A stretch of DNA of 46,895 nucleotides from the IMG/VR virus record IMGVR_UViG_3300006793_004190, positions 1 through 46,895 of that record, one strand, 5' to 3'. The DNA comes from a virus. Positions 13,092 to 20,916 of the stretch are shown here, in pieces (within the stretch, counting starts at the first letter, position 1; each line of letters starts with the position of its first letter). Under the pieces are notes generated by a model. That model was not told the DNA's origin, did no database searches, and worked only from the letters and a program-made list of their open reading frames with translations. The position numbers and the translations under genes are program-made.

Positions 13092-13316
13092 TTAAAGTAA
13101 CTGTCCGAATTTAATTTCCTGTCGAACAGTTCCTCGTTCATCTAAAAGTTTAACTTCGCCGTCTTTAATCTCACCTCGTTGTAGTAAGCCGTGACGATCT
13201 TTAATTTTCTTTCTCATGTGATTGATAGCTTCTTTTTTACTACCAAATAGTTCACACTCTTTTTTAACACTTCCATGTTTGTTGTATTCAATTGTTTCAA
13301 TTTCAAACGTAGCCAT
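13092..13316 (-). CDS. Small hypothetical protein (74 aa)
   Basis: Start MATFEIETIEYNKHG (13316) is chosen for the AAGGAG 8 nt upstream; a GTG three codons earlier is less likely. Strand-rich N-terminus, then a Lys-rich helix (SKKEAINHMRKKIKDRHG). Own sigma70 promoter. No family recognised. Confidence 0.65.
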   Translation of the reverse strand: MATFEIETIEYNKHGSVKKECELFGSKKEAINHMRKKIKDRHGLLQRGEIKDGEVKLLDERGTVRQEIKFGQLL

Positions 13317-13338
13317 AATAAACACTCCTTACTCAACA

Positions 13339-13367
13339 ATATATAGATTATAACTACATTTGTCAAG
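13339..13367 (-). promoter_or_regulatory. Sigma70-type promoter
   Basis: TTGACA (13367-13362), 17-nt spacer, TATATT (13344-13339); leader of about 15 nt containing AAGGAG. Confidence 0.8.
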
Positions 13368-13374
13368 TAATAAA

Positions 13375-13638
13375 TTACCACTCTTTAAACATACCGGCAT
13401 CTTCATTATCATTATAGCCTTTAGTATAAGCAGTAATATCTAGTGGAGTCATGTCTTTCATTTCAACACGTACCCCCACTCCAGTTCCTTCTGGCCAGTA
13501 ATGTGGATCAAACTCTCGTCCATAGTAACTGTCAGCACCACCACGATCATATGGATAACCATGTGTTTGGTCATACGTAACGTTTTCTCCAAGCTCATTA
13601 ACAATATCTATTGGTAACTGTTCATCTATATTACTCAT
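13375..13638 (-). CDS. Acidic hypothetical protein (87 aa)
   Basis: Acidic, Tyr/Gly/Asp-rich (THGYPYDRGGADSYYGREFD), ending AGMFKEW. Preceded by GGAGT. No family recognised; one of a run of small genes at 13-15 kb. Confidence 0.65.
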   Translation of the reverse strand: MSNIDEQLPIDIVNELGENVTYDQTHGYPYDRGGADSYYGREFDPHYWPEGTGVGVRVEMKDMTPLDITAYTKGYNDNEDAGMFKEW

Positions 13639-13647
13639 CGTTTACTC

Positions 13648-13845
13648 CTAATCCAAATCACATTGCCAATAAGTGCCGTCATACCAAGCACGAAGACCAC
13701 CCAATGGATAATCTTTATGCTCAAAGAATATAAAAGGACGGCCCCTTGCATCTATTTTTTGTTCTATAATACTGGCTTCTTCTAAAGGTATTAGACGTTC
13801 TGCACCAGTATCTGTATAGTATGCACTGTTAAAAATTCTAAGCAT
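13648..13845 (-). CDS. Small hypothetical protein (65 aa)
   Basis: MLRIFNSAYYTDTGAERLIP..., ending AWYDGTYWQCDLD. Aromatic and strand-rich. It shares one base with the stop of the next gene upstream (coupled). No family recognised. Confidence 0.65.
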   Translation of the reverse strand: MLRIFNSAYYTDTGAERLIPLEEASIIEQKIDARGRPFIFFEHKDYPLGGLRAWYDGTYWQCDLD

Positions 13846-14165
13846 TAAGCTACCTCTTCAAAGCCGCACATTGCGACTTCATATTTCTTATTGCCAACAA
13901 GCATCTGGTCGCCCATTGATGTTGAACGTAATCCCATACCACCTTCATGTAGTGGTGCCATACGTGTAACATTTTCATTAAAGTCGCCGTTTGCTTCTCC
14001 GTTTGAGAAAGTTTCTTCTTTAATTGACCACGAACCCATTACATTGTTAGTCCAACGGTATGCATACTCTAATGCTTCTTCATGAACTGTTCCATCAGGA
14101 ACCGTAACAAATGCTACTGTACGTGGGGTATCTTCGAACGCTTTGTGGATAACTGCTACTTGCAT
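13845..14165 (-). CDS. Hypothetical protein (106 aa)
   Basis: Mixed alpha/beta (MQVAVIHKAFEDTPRTVAFV), with MGDQMLVGNKKYEVAMCGFEEV at the C-terminus. Leader of about 25 nt with AGGAG behind a strong promoter carrying the ACACCAA/TTGGTGT operator. No family recognised. Confidence 0.7.
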   Translation of the reverse strand: MQVAVIHKAFEDTPRTVAFVTVPDGTVHEEALEYAYRWTNNVMGSWSIKEETFSNGEANGDFNENVTRMAPLHEGGMGLRSTSMGDQMLVGNKKYEVAMCGFEEVA

Positions 14166-14197
14166 AATTGACTCCTGTTTTGTTAACTTATACTGCT

Positions 14198-14226
14198 ATT
14201 TTAACACCAATACGTCTTGGTGTCAA
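14198..14226 (-). promoter_or_regulatory. Sigma70-type promoter with palindromic operator in its spacer (copy 1)
   Basis: TTGACA (14226-14221), 17-nt spacer, TAAAAT (14203-14198). The spacer and the end of the -35 form ACACCAA-GACGTA-TTGGTGT (14223-14204), a 7-bp inverted repeat placed where a repressor would block RNA polymerase. The same palindrome recurs at 14741-14722. Confidence 0.8.
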
Positions 14227-14230
14227 GCCT

Positions 14231-14425
14231 TTATTTGTAAATTTCTACAGTAACAGCCCAATAAGGTTCTTCTTGTTCTTGAAAGTCATACTTTGGAACA
14301 CCGTCACGATAAAATGGTCCACCTACATATACGTCTGCACTTGGATCATATGGTACACGTCTTTCATCTGCAAATGTTTGTGCATCTGATTCATTGTCGA
14401 ATACATATTCTTTTTTAGTATGCAT
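14231..14425 (-). CDS. Small hypothetical protein (64 aa)
   Basis: MHTKKEYVFDNESDAQTFAD..., a short strand-helix-strand protein with acidic composition. Preceded by GGAGAATAG-type leader. It ends 5 nt before the -35 of the next promoter. No family recognised. Confidence 0.65.
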   Translation of the reverse strand: MHTKKEYVFDNESDAQTFADERRVPYDPSADVYVGGPFYRDGVPKYDFQEQEEPYWAVTVEIYK

Positions 14426-14441
14426 AGTACCTATTCTCCTA

Positions 14442-14684
14442 TTAAGAAGTTGCTATTTCAAAACGTGCTTCTGCGTCTGCTTCTTCACGCATTTCAGCAA
14501 TTATACTGTTTACGATTTCATTAAAGTCATTGTAAAATGCTTCAGTGTTTTTATACATATCAAAACAATCAGCATATGCATCTGCATCAACAAAACTCCA
14601 GTTAATGCTACCATCAGCATTCCAGTTGTCTGAATCGAAAGTTGCAGTGTTAATTGATTCTGTTAATGTTGCATAATTTGACAT
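14442..14684 (-). CDS. Acidic hypothetical protein (80 aa)
   Basis: MSNYATLTESINTATFDSDN..., rich in Asp, Glu and Ala, ending EEADAEARFEIATS. AAGGAA leader behind the second operator-bearing promoter. Strong negative charge could suit a DNA-mimic or inhibitor, but this is only a guess. No family recognised. Confidence 0.65.
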   Translation of the reverse strand: MSNYATLTESINTATFDSDNWNADGSINWSFVDADAYADCFDMYKNTEAFYNDFNEIVNSIIAEMREEADAEARFEIATS

Positions 14685-14715
14685 GTATAGTTCCTTTTGT
14701 TTAACTTATACATAC

Positions 14716-14744
14716 AATATAGCACCAATACGTCTTGGTGTCAA
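14716..14744 (-). promoter_or_regulatory. Sigma70-type promoter with palindromic operator (copy 2)
   Basis: TTGACA (14744-14739), 17-nt spacer, TATATT (14721-14716). The spacer carries the same inverted repeat as copy 1 with one changed final base. Confidence 0.8.
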
Positions 14745-14746
14745 GC

Positions 14747-14775
14747 AAAAACGCAGAAAAGGTTTCCTGCGTTTT
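14747..14775 (-). terminator. Bidirectional terminator after the membrane protein gene
   Basis: AAAACGCAG/CTGCGTTTT stem with T residues on both strands, between the stop of the 76-aa gene and the next promoter. The adjoining 14771-14788 (GTTTTCAATAGGTTATAA) is repeated exactly at 44772-44789. Confidence 0.75.
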
Positions 14776-14810
14776 CAATAGGTTATAATTTTTTTTAAAT
14801 TAAAGCCTGC

Positions 14811-15041
14811 CTATTTTCTATTCCAAATAGCATATAGTACCCAGATAGCAATCAAGCCCATTAGGCCTTCTGCGCTTAGTGTGCCTAGCATCGCCGATAC
14901 GTTTGCTACTACACTTGTTTCTGGGAAGAACGGAATTGCTCCCAATCCTAGTAGTTCAACAACTAGCAATAATGCTACAATTGAAAGACCTACATCTGTT
15001 AGGCCAGCAGCCCATCCTTTAATCTTTTTAAGAATATCCAT
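14811..15041 (-). CDS. Two-helix membrane protein, holin-like size (76 aa)
   Basis: Two hydrophobic segments (about 16-36, LSIVALLLVVELLGLGAIPF, and about 58-73, GLMGLIAIWVLYAIW) with a basic N-terminus (MDILKKIKGW) and C-terminus NRK. Size and topology fit a holin and a SleB lysin is encoded about 2 kb away, but this position behind an early-type promoter is not diagnostic. Leader of about 60 nt contains a GTGTGA/TCACAC hairpin. Confidence 0.65.
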   Translation of the reverse strand: MDILKKIKGWAAGLTDVGLSIVALLLVVELLGLGAIPFFPETSVVANVSAMLGTLSAEGLMGLIAIWVLYAIWNRK

Positions 15042-15108
15042 AGTTTTATCTCCTTTTAGGTTTTACGGGTTATGTCTCCCGGTGTGTGAACAGTCACACA
15101 ACTTCACC

Positions 15109-15137
15109 ATACTAACATAAATGTTATAAGTTGTCAA
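15109..15137 (-). promoter_or_regulatory. Sigma70-type promoter of the 76-aa membrane protein
   Basis: TTGACA (15137-15132), 17-nt spacer, TAGTAT (15114-15109). Confidence 0.75.
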
Positions 15138-15144
15138 GAAGTTT

Positions 15145-15675
15145 TTAAGTATTTTGTAAATCAAGCCACTGATACCAGCTTGGATGTCGCACTGCAAAAT
15201 CTAATTGCTTACGTTTACGTACAAGTTCGTAATATCCTGGTTGGTAAGGTTTATATAGTGGGCGCCAATTTGGTCCTACTTTATCACTTTTACTCCAGTT
15301 ACAGGATTTACATGCTGTAATACAATTGGTCCAGGATGTCCTGCCGCCTTTTGATACAGGCGTGACATGGTCCATTGTAAGTTCACTTTTCAGATGTCTT
15401 TCACCACAGTAGCCACACTCATATAAATCTCGCAAATACAAATTGTTTTTGCTAAATCGGGGTCTACGTGTTTTGTGCATAAAATCTTTCAGCATAATAA
15501 CTGCTGGCACTCTTGTTTCCCAACTAGGAGATCGGACAACCCAATCATCATACCAGTCGAGTACTGTGCATTTATCGTGGTACATATACATTACTGCTTC
15601 TTTCCATTGTACCACACTTAATGGTAAGAAACTAACAGGCTGTGCATCTGCATTTAAAACAAGCGTATCGCCCAT
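15145..15675 (-). CDS. HNH endonuclease
   Basis: 176 aa. The HNH module is at about 85-135: CGYCGERHLKSELTMDHVTP (two Cys of a zinc knuckle and the catalytic DH), SKGGRTSWTNCITACKSCN and SK. The N-terminal NADAQPVSFLPLSVVQWKEAV is the usual partner region of this free-standing HNH family in bacteria and phages. It is not inside an interrupted gene, so it is probably a free homing or host-DNA-cutting enzyme. Confidence 0.88.
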   Translation of the reverse strand: MGDTLVLNADAQPVSFLPLSVVQWKEAVMYMYHDKCTVLDWYDDWVVRSPSWETRVPAVIMLKDFMHKTRRPRFSKNNLYLRDLYECGYCGERHLKSELTMDHVTPVSKGGRTSWTNCITACKSCNWSKSDKVGPNWRPLYKPYQPGYYELVRKRKQLDFAVRHPSWYQWLDLQNT

Positions 15676-15706
15676 TCTAGCTATTCCATTTCTACTTTAT
15701 AGGTAT

Positions 15707-15934
15707 TTAGTCAGTAAGATCTTTAAGATCTTTTAATAGCTTATCAAGTGCATCCTGTGTCCAAGTATGCTCTATTTCAAGTTCACCAGAGACGCTAAAC
15801 CAGTCTCCGTGTTCGCCTATATCACTAGGGTCAAGCGGATCGAATCCGTCAGCTATCATTTGCTTTGCAAGTTCTCTAGATATACCTCGTTGACGTACAG
15901 CTTTTTCAACCACAAAGTCTATTACATTACTCAT
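15707..15934 (-). CDS. Hypothetical protein (75 aa)
   Basis: MSNVIDFVVEKAVRQRGIS...; helical N-terminus with an acidic C-terminus (LDKLLKDLKDLTD). Its start overlaps the stop of the 96-aa gene by one base. No family recognised. Confidence 0.65.
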   Translation of the reverse strand: MSNVIDFVVEKAVRQRGISRELAKQMIADGFDPLDPSDIGEHGDWFSVSGELEIEHTWTQDALDKLLKDLKDLTD

Positions 15935-16224
15935 TAATCACATTCCGGAAATTTATAATCTACAATTTTTCGTATTACTTTTACTTGTCCATTAAGTTTT
16001 TGTGTAACATAATTTTTGGGTTCATTTGCTCCATGCAAAAATATTGCACGTTTTGCATATCCAAATATTTCACGCTTGTTACTGGATAATATTGTTTCTC
16101 GTGGATCGTTGTCGCCAATCTCAGCAAGATATCTTAATGCGTATAATGTAATGTCATCCACCCCTAAGGGTACTTCTACTTTTGCCATAATTTTACGGCC
16201 ATTGCCAGTGTCTTTTGATCTCAT
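15934..16224 (-). CDS. Hypothetical protein (96 aa)
   Basis: MRSKDTGNGRKIMAKVEVPL...; AAAGG lies upstream of the chosen ATG, and an internal Met13 is the alternative start. Basic, with KREIFGYAKRAIFLHG and VKVIRKIVDYKF. Driven by a sigma70 promoter at 16306-16334. No family recognised. Confidence 0.65.
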   Translation of the reverse strand: MRSKDTGNGRKIMAKVEVPLGVDDITLYALRYLAEIGDNDPRETILSSNKREIFGYAKRAIFLHGANEPKNYVTQKLNGQVKVIRKIVDYKFPECD

Positions 16225-16305
16225 AATTTTTTGCCTTTCGTTTGCCTATCGTTAAGTTACAGTGTTTTTTGCCATGACGTCTTACCATAACCTATTACTT
16301 TGTAT

Positions 16306-16334
16306 AATATACGGCAAAACGACTCACTTGTCAA
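16306..16334 (-). promoter_or_regulatory. Sigma70-type promoter
   Basis: TTGACA (16334-16329), 17-nt spacer, TATATT (16311-16306), leader of about 75 nt to the 96-aa gene. Confidence 0.75.
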
Positions 16335-16349
16335 GTGTTTTCTTACATT

Positions 16350-16357
16350 TATTTATA
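16350..16357 (-). promoter_or_regulatory. TATAAATA word at the end of the fibre gene
   Basis: Perfect late word overlapping the stop of the 847-aa gene, about 125 nt before the 96-aa gene. It could give late expression in addition to the early promoter just downstream. Confidence 0.4.
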
Positions 16358-18896
16358 ATTCAACATATTCTAGTTTAATACTCCAGTCTACAGCAAGTGA
16401 ATCACCACGTACTCTAATAGACATAGCATTACTATTAATAATTACACTGGCATTCCAGCCAGCGTCTGTTACAGTCCAATCTCCATTGCTGTCTGGTGAA
16501 GTGTAGCTACTAGTACTTCCACTAGAAATAATTGTGTTTGATTCATAGATAATCAAATCGTGTTCTACTTGTGTTGCAACAGGATATCCAGAACCTGAGT
16601 TCCAAGGTGTTATAAATGCTTCGCCAGTATTACGTTGATAATCAATACGTCTTACATCACCAACAAAATCGTCAGTAATACTATCGTTTTGTACCACTCC
16701 CTGAAGTTGCCAGGCTCGCTTAGTTGTGCCACGACCTGCTAGTACATATATTTTAAAGAACCAGGATTTATTTGTGTCTGGAGATAATTCTGATCCGTTG
16801 AATGTAACTGGAGTGGACGAATTATTAGTAGTTGTTAATGTTGATCTAGCAACACCTGGTATGTTTAAATCAATGTCGTTTGTGTCTTGTGTTATTGTTA
16901 CTCCACCACCACTTGATTTTAGTGTACGTAATTCAAAGTCATTGGCGGTTCGTTGTTTAAACACTTGTGCACCAGTTGCTTGATTACTCATTGTAATTAC
17001 ATCACCAATAGTAATATCATCAGCATTTTGTGTAACTGTTACACCGCCACTGGCATTTAATTTTCTAAACTCTTGCTCGTTATTGGTGTTCTTTTGTTTG
17101 TAAACTTCTGCACCAGACCCAATATTGATATTGACGCCAGTTTGCACTGTAACATCATTAATCGTTGCAATGTCTCTCCACATTCCTATGTCAGCATAGT
17201 ATACTTCTATTTCATGTGAGTCATTATTATAACGTACCATACCTCCTTGAGGTAAATTAGATCTTTCAGAACCGTTACCATTTGGAACACGAACACTTCC
17301 TTGTCCAGGCAGTTGCGGATTATCTGCAATTCCAATAATTGGATTGCCACCAGCACCATTTCCATTGAACACTGTTATTTGGTTAGCTGTGCCTTGTATA
17401 CTTCTTGCAACTGCTACAGTACCGTCTTTTGCTACAAATCCAGCACCAGTTAATTCGTTTACATTTTTACCAAATGCAGTAAATGTTACACTACTCTGTT
17501 GGTAATCTAGCATAGTACCAAGATTGTATACACTGGTATCTAAACGTGTAAATATAGTTAAGATATCTGTTCTTACAACCAAGTCATTTGTATTTGTCTG
17601 TAATGCTAACTGTGCTTGTTCACTATTGACCAAATAGACATTTGCACCACTTCCTTGGTTAACAGTAATACTACCTTGTGCTACTGTTTCTGAATTAGTT
17701 GCATTGTTACCGTCACTAGTGTTTAATCCACCTGCCAAGTAGCCTGGGCTATTGGGTATTGTTGGATCACTGCCTGCACTTTGTTGTGCTTCTCGTTGTA
17801 CTACATTTGTGGTATAACCAATAATTGTACCACAATAATCGTATACTGGTATCTGATTATCTACATTACTTTGTGGGTCATCTGCTTGATCTAATAACGT
17901 TAAGAAGTCATCGTCAAACAGTAGTTTAAATATATTTTCATATTCAATTGGTTGTGAACTATCTGCATCGAGGTTACTTGCACTAATTGGTACACTGCCG
18001 TTTGATCCACCAAGAGAAGTTCCTGGTCTATATGTAACTGGATATCCAGCAAGTTTATCATATAAACCTTTCATACTTGATGCTAATCTTGCATTAGCAG
18101 CAATACTGCCGTTTTGCGGGTTATGCATAACACCAACGCCACTATTACAACTTGGATCAGGTGTAGCAAACTGGCTTCCGCCTAAACTATATGATCCATT
18201 AATGTTATTCTCAAAATTAATTAAATTTGATATGCCTTCACTAACACCTTGAATATCTTGTCTGATACTGTCTAAGACGCTCTGACCAAGCGATCCTGCG
18301 TTGATGTTATCAATGTTATTAGCAATGTTGCCTAAGATGCCGCCATTAAATACATTACCATTAAATCCACCTGTGCCTATACAAGCACACACTTGACCAG
18401 GCACAATACTGCCAACTTGGTCAATTAAGTTTTTACCAGCACCAAGAAAACTACCCATTGCTCGTTCCAACATATTTGGAATAGCAATAGGATCAACAGG
18501 TGCACTACAAAAATTAATCATGTTAGCAACGTTTTGTGCTTCTGCTAATACACCATTAAGACGTCCAAGTACACTGTCTAACTTGGTGTGATCCATAAAG
18601 TCGTTCATTGCACCATCTAGTTGTGTTAGTGCATCGAAAAGTTCAGCTTGTAAATTTGGGATGCCAAGTAGTGCATTGATATTTGCACTCATACATATTT
18701 GAATGTTTGGAAGTTTTATTCCATTGCCGCCTAGCACACCACATAGTAATTCACGTAGTGTAAAACTATATTCTGCTTGTGCTACTGCTCGTAGATTACT
18801 ATTGCCCAGTGCTGATGTGCCACTAAGATGGTGTTTAGTATCTAGATACTCATTAGCATCTTGTAATCCATTTTTAAAATCAGTAAAGTCTACCAT
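16353..18896 (-). CDS. Virion structural protein, fibre/baseplate type (847 aa)
   Basis: The N-terminal 300 residues are helical and Asn/Gly/Ala-rich with several Cys (VPGQVCACIGTGGFNG). The rest is Gly/Thr/Asn-rich beta sequence with repeats of GVNINIGSGAEVYKQ / GGVTVTQNADDITIGDV / GGGVTITQDTNDIDLN, typical of tail-fibre shafts. The C-terminal domain (from about 700) looks like a beta-sandwich receptor-binding tip. It is followed in order by a PAAR-like gene upstream. Host recognition or baseplate attachment is likely; exact T4 counterpart is not clear. Confidence 0.8.
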   Translation of the reverse strand: MVDFTDFKNGLQDANEYLDTKHHLSGTSALGNSNLRAVAQAEYSFTLRELLCGVLGGNGIKLPNIQICMSANINALLGIPNLQAELFDALTQLDGAMNDFMDHTKLDSVLGRLNGVLAEAQNVANMINFCSAPVDPIAIPNMLERAMGSFLGAGKNLIDQVGSIVPGQVCACIGTGGFNGNVFNGGILGNIANNIDNINAGSLGQSVLDSIRQDIQGVSEGISNLINFENNINGSYSLGGSQFATPDPSCNSGVGVMHNPQNGSIAANARLASSMKGLYDKLAGYPVTYRPGTSLGGSNGSVPISASNLDADSSQPIEYENIFKLLFDDDFLTLLDQADDPQSNVDNQIPVYDYCGTIIGYTTNVVQREAQQSAGSDPTIPNSPGYLAGGLNTSDGNNATNSETVAQGSITVNQGSGANVYLVNSEQAQLALQTNTNDLVVRTDILTIFTRLDTSVYNLGTMLDYQQSSVTFTAFGKNVNELTGAGFVAKDGTVAVARSIQGTANQITVFNGNGAGGNPIIGIADNPQLPGQGSVRVPNGNGSERSNLPQGGMVRYNNDSHEIEVYYADIGMWRDIATINDVTVQTGVNINIGSGAEVYKQKNTNNEQEFRKLNASGGVTVTQNADDITIGDVITMSNQATGAQVFKQRTANDFELRTLKSSGGGVTITQDTNDIDLNIPGVARSTLTTTNNSSTPVTFNGSELSPDTNKSWFFKIYVLAGRGTTKRAWQLQGVVQNDSITDDFVGDVRRIDYQRNTGEAFITPWNSGSGYPVATQVEHDLIIYESNTIISSGSTSSYTSPDSNGDWTVTDAGWNASVIINSNAMSIRVRGDSLAVDWSIKLEYVEL

Positions 18897-18897
18897 G

Positions 18898-19197
18898 TTA
18901 CCCTCCGGCTCTTACATCGCCGCTTGCACTTGTTGCTGATGGTCCACAGTGTTCAGGACCATAACCTGGTCGTCCGCAATAACTATCACGTGATGCAGGA
19001 TCATTTAAAATGATAATAGGTTTGCCGCCAGCACGAGTTCTACCACTAGTTGCAGTGGCTTGAAGAGCGCCCCCTCCATGTGTGTTGGGGTCGCCCTCTG
19101 TACTAATAAATTGATTGTTTACTCTAACATTATTGACTGTGGCTCTAGTTGATGCTCCACATAGTCTCTTGTCATTATTTCTGTGTACAAAGTTCAT
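18898..19197 (-). CDS. PAAR-like tail spike tip protein
   Basis: 99 aa, Gly/Ala/Arg-rich beta sequence with Cys/His pairs placed as in PAAR proteins (CGASTRAT, GDPNTHGGGAL, SRDSYCG, GPEHCGPSATSASGDVRAGG). PAAR proteins (T4 gp5.4) cap the spike and bind a metal. An AATAAATA word 5 nt before the ATG predicts a leaderless late mRNA. It is upstream of and adjacent to the 847-aa virion gene. Confidence 0.75.
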   Translation of the reverse strand: MNFVHRNNDKRLCGASTRATVNNVRVNNQFISTEGDPNTHGGGALQATATSGRTRAGGKPIIILNDPASRDSYCGRPGYGPEHCGPSATSASGDVRAGG

Positions 19198-19202
19198 ACA
19201 CG

Positions 19203-19210
19203 TATTTATT
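19203..19210 (-). promoter_or_regulatory. Late promoter variant AATAAATA giving a leaderless PAAR mRNA
   Basis: One mismatch to the consensus; gap to the ATG is exactly 5 nt, as in the other leaderless late genes. Confidence 0.6.
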
Positions 19211-19214
19211 GCAA

Positions 19215-19484
19215 CTAAAGTGCCAATTGGATACCAGTAGTGCTTTGTATATATCCGTCAGCCAAGCTCTTCTCAGTTTTTGTAATAGCCAGTACTTGTG
19301 TTTTAGAAACAATAACTGGTTCATTTGTTTTTGTATCAATACTCATAAGCCAAGGAATGAGCATTGCTTTGCCATCATTTGGATTAATCGTAAGTACTGT
19401 TGGTTTAACTACTTTTAGTTCGTTATCATTATCTGAATCAAATCTAGTAACGACTTCTTCGCCAGTACTACATTTAATAGTCAT
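19215..19484 (-). CDS. Small beta protein, Sm-like (89 aa)
   Basis: Start MTIKCSTGEEVVTRF (19484) is chosen because AAGGTGA lies 6 nt upstream. It reads as short strands (KCSTGEEVVTRFDSDN, KPTVLTINPNDGKAMLIPWL, EPVIVSKTQVLAITKT), like an Sm/KOW-type barrel. Similar small proteins are common in marine myoviruses. Function unknown. Confidence 0.65.
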   Translation of the reverse strand: MTIKCSTGEEVVTRFDSDNDNELKVVKPTVLTINPNDGKAMLIPWLMSIDTKTNEPVIVSKTQVLAITKTEKSLADGYIQSTTGIQLAL

Positions 19485-19497
19485 AATGTCACCTTTT

Positions 19498-19776
19498 TTA
19501 AAGTTTGAAATTACTAACATTTAAGTCTACTTCTCCTATGAGTTCACGTACAGTTTGGGGTTGTAATCTTACTAACGCCATACCTCCGCCTTCTACTAAT
19601 AATTTGCCATCATGATAAATCTGTGGCATTGTTCTATGACCTTCTGTAATTAGAAACTCACGTGCATCTGGATTCGATTCTACATTAATTTCCTCAAACT
19701 CAAATCCGTTCTTTTTGAGGTAATCCTTGGCCATATCGCAATAGCCGCATAAATTTTTACTATATACTGTGATCAT
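19498..19776 (-). CDS. grx: Glutaredoxin
   Basis: 92 aa thioredoxin-fold reductant. Active site C10-G-Y-C13, the cis-Pro segment RTMPQIYHDGKLLVEGG and the GSH-binding GGMAL segment are present. CGYC replaces the usual CPYC. Its start shares one base with the nrdB stop, so it is the electron donor co-translated with ribonucleotide reductase. Confidence 0.93.
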   Translation of the reverse strand: MITVYSKNLCGYCDMAKDYLKKNGFEFEEINVESNPDAREFLITEGHRTMPQIYHDGKLLVEGGGMALVRLQPQTVRELIGEVDLNVSNFKL

Positions 19777-20903
19777 TATAAACTAAATCCTTTAAACGTA
19801 TCTTCGTTTACATCTTGTTTTGTACCACCATTAATGTAACTGGTAATCTCTGTTTCCTGCGGTGCAACTTGTACATCGCCTCCTGCAATCCATTTTTGTG
19901 TCCATGGTAATGGGTTACTTGTTTGGTTATAAATTTTTGGTAGCCCTGCATTGTTCATGCGTTTCATTGCAATGTGCTCAATATACTGACTTAGTAGTTC
20001 TTTGTTTAAGCCAAGCATACTACCATCTTTAAACAAATACTCAGCCCATGCTTTTTCTTGATCTACCGCATCAACAAACATTTGAATACATTCGGCTTCT
20101 GTTTCACGAGCAATTCGTTCAAATGCTGGATCATCTTTTTTCAGTGTTTTAAGTAATAGCTGTGTTGATCCTAAATGTAGGTTTTCATCACGAGCAATAA
20201 ACTTAATAATCTTAGCATTGCCTTCCATCTTTTTAAGTTCAGCAAATGCCCAACTACATGCAAATGATACATAGAAGCGAACACCTTCCAAAATGTTTAC
20301 ACTCATTAGTGCAAGCCATAGTTTCTTTTTAAGTTCATACATATCAACTACAACTTTCTTGCCGTTTACTGTATGTGTACCTTCGCCCAATAGATTGTAA
20401 TAACTAGCGTTTTCAATCAAGTCATCATAGTACTTGGAAATATCTCCAGCACAATCTATAATCTCTGGAATGTCCATTAGCTCGTCAAAAATAATGCTGG
20501 GATCATTATACACATTACGAATAATATGTGTGTAACTGCGGCTGTGAATTGTTTCACTAAATGTCCAAGTAATAATCCAGTTTTCTAGTTCTGGCAAACT
20601 TACAATACTGCCAAAACTTTCAGCAGGTGCACGACCCTGTACACTGTCCAACAAGATTTGTCTTTTAAGATTACTTGTAAAGATGTGTTGTTCGTGATCA
20701 GTCAACTGTTTGAAGTCTTTACCATCACGATAAGTATCAACTTCTTCAGGACGCCAAAAGAATCCTAATTGCTTGTCAGTAAACTTATCAAAGCTAGGAT
20801 ACTTCATTGTATCATATCGTTGAATAGTTACACCACCTGACGGGTCAAGGAATGCCAAGTTTTTTGTATGGTCACTTCTATTTTTTATATTAAAAACACT
20901 CAT
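19776..20903 (-). CDS. nrdB: Ribonucleotide reductase class Ia, beta subunit
   Basis: 375 aa. The diiron/tyrosyl-radical site is intact: ETIHSRSYTHIIRN holds E117, H120 and radical Y124, matching E115/H118/Y122 of E. coli NrdB. A later ExxH (RDENLHLGSTQ) supplies the second iron ligands. The C-terminal tail (DEDTFKGFSL-type) would bind NrdA. It lies between nrdA and grx as in T4-like phages and makes dNTPs from host NDPs. Confidence 0.95.
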   Translation of the reverse strand: MSVFNIKNRSDHTKNLAFLDPSGGVTIQRYDTMKYPSFDKFTDKQLGFFWRPEEVDTYRDGKDFKQLTDHEQHIFTSNLKRQILLDSVQGRAPAESFGSIVSLPELENWIITWTFSETIHSRSYTHIIRNVYNDPSIIFDELMDIPEIIDCAGDISKYYDDLIENASYYNLLGEGTHTVNGKKVVVDMYELKKKLWLALMSVNILEGVRFYVSFACSWAFAELKKMEGNAKIIKFIARDENLHLGSTQLLLKTLKKDDPAFERIARETEAECIQMFVDAVDQEKAWAEYLFKDGSMLGLNKELLSQYIEHIAMKRMNNAGLPKIYNQTSNPLPWTQKWIAGGDVQVAPQETEITSYINGGTKQDVNEDTFKGFSL

Positions 20904-20916
20904 ATTATCTCTCTCT

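Noticed and set aside
15145-15675. HNH gene as evidence of an intron or intein
   Set aside because: Neighbouring genes are complete and no interrupted gene or splice-like structure is seen.
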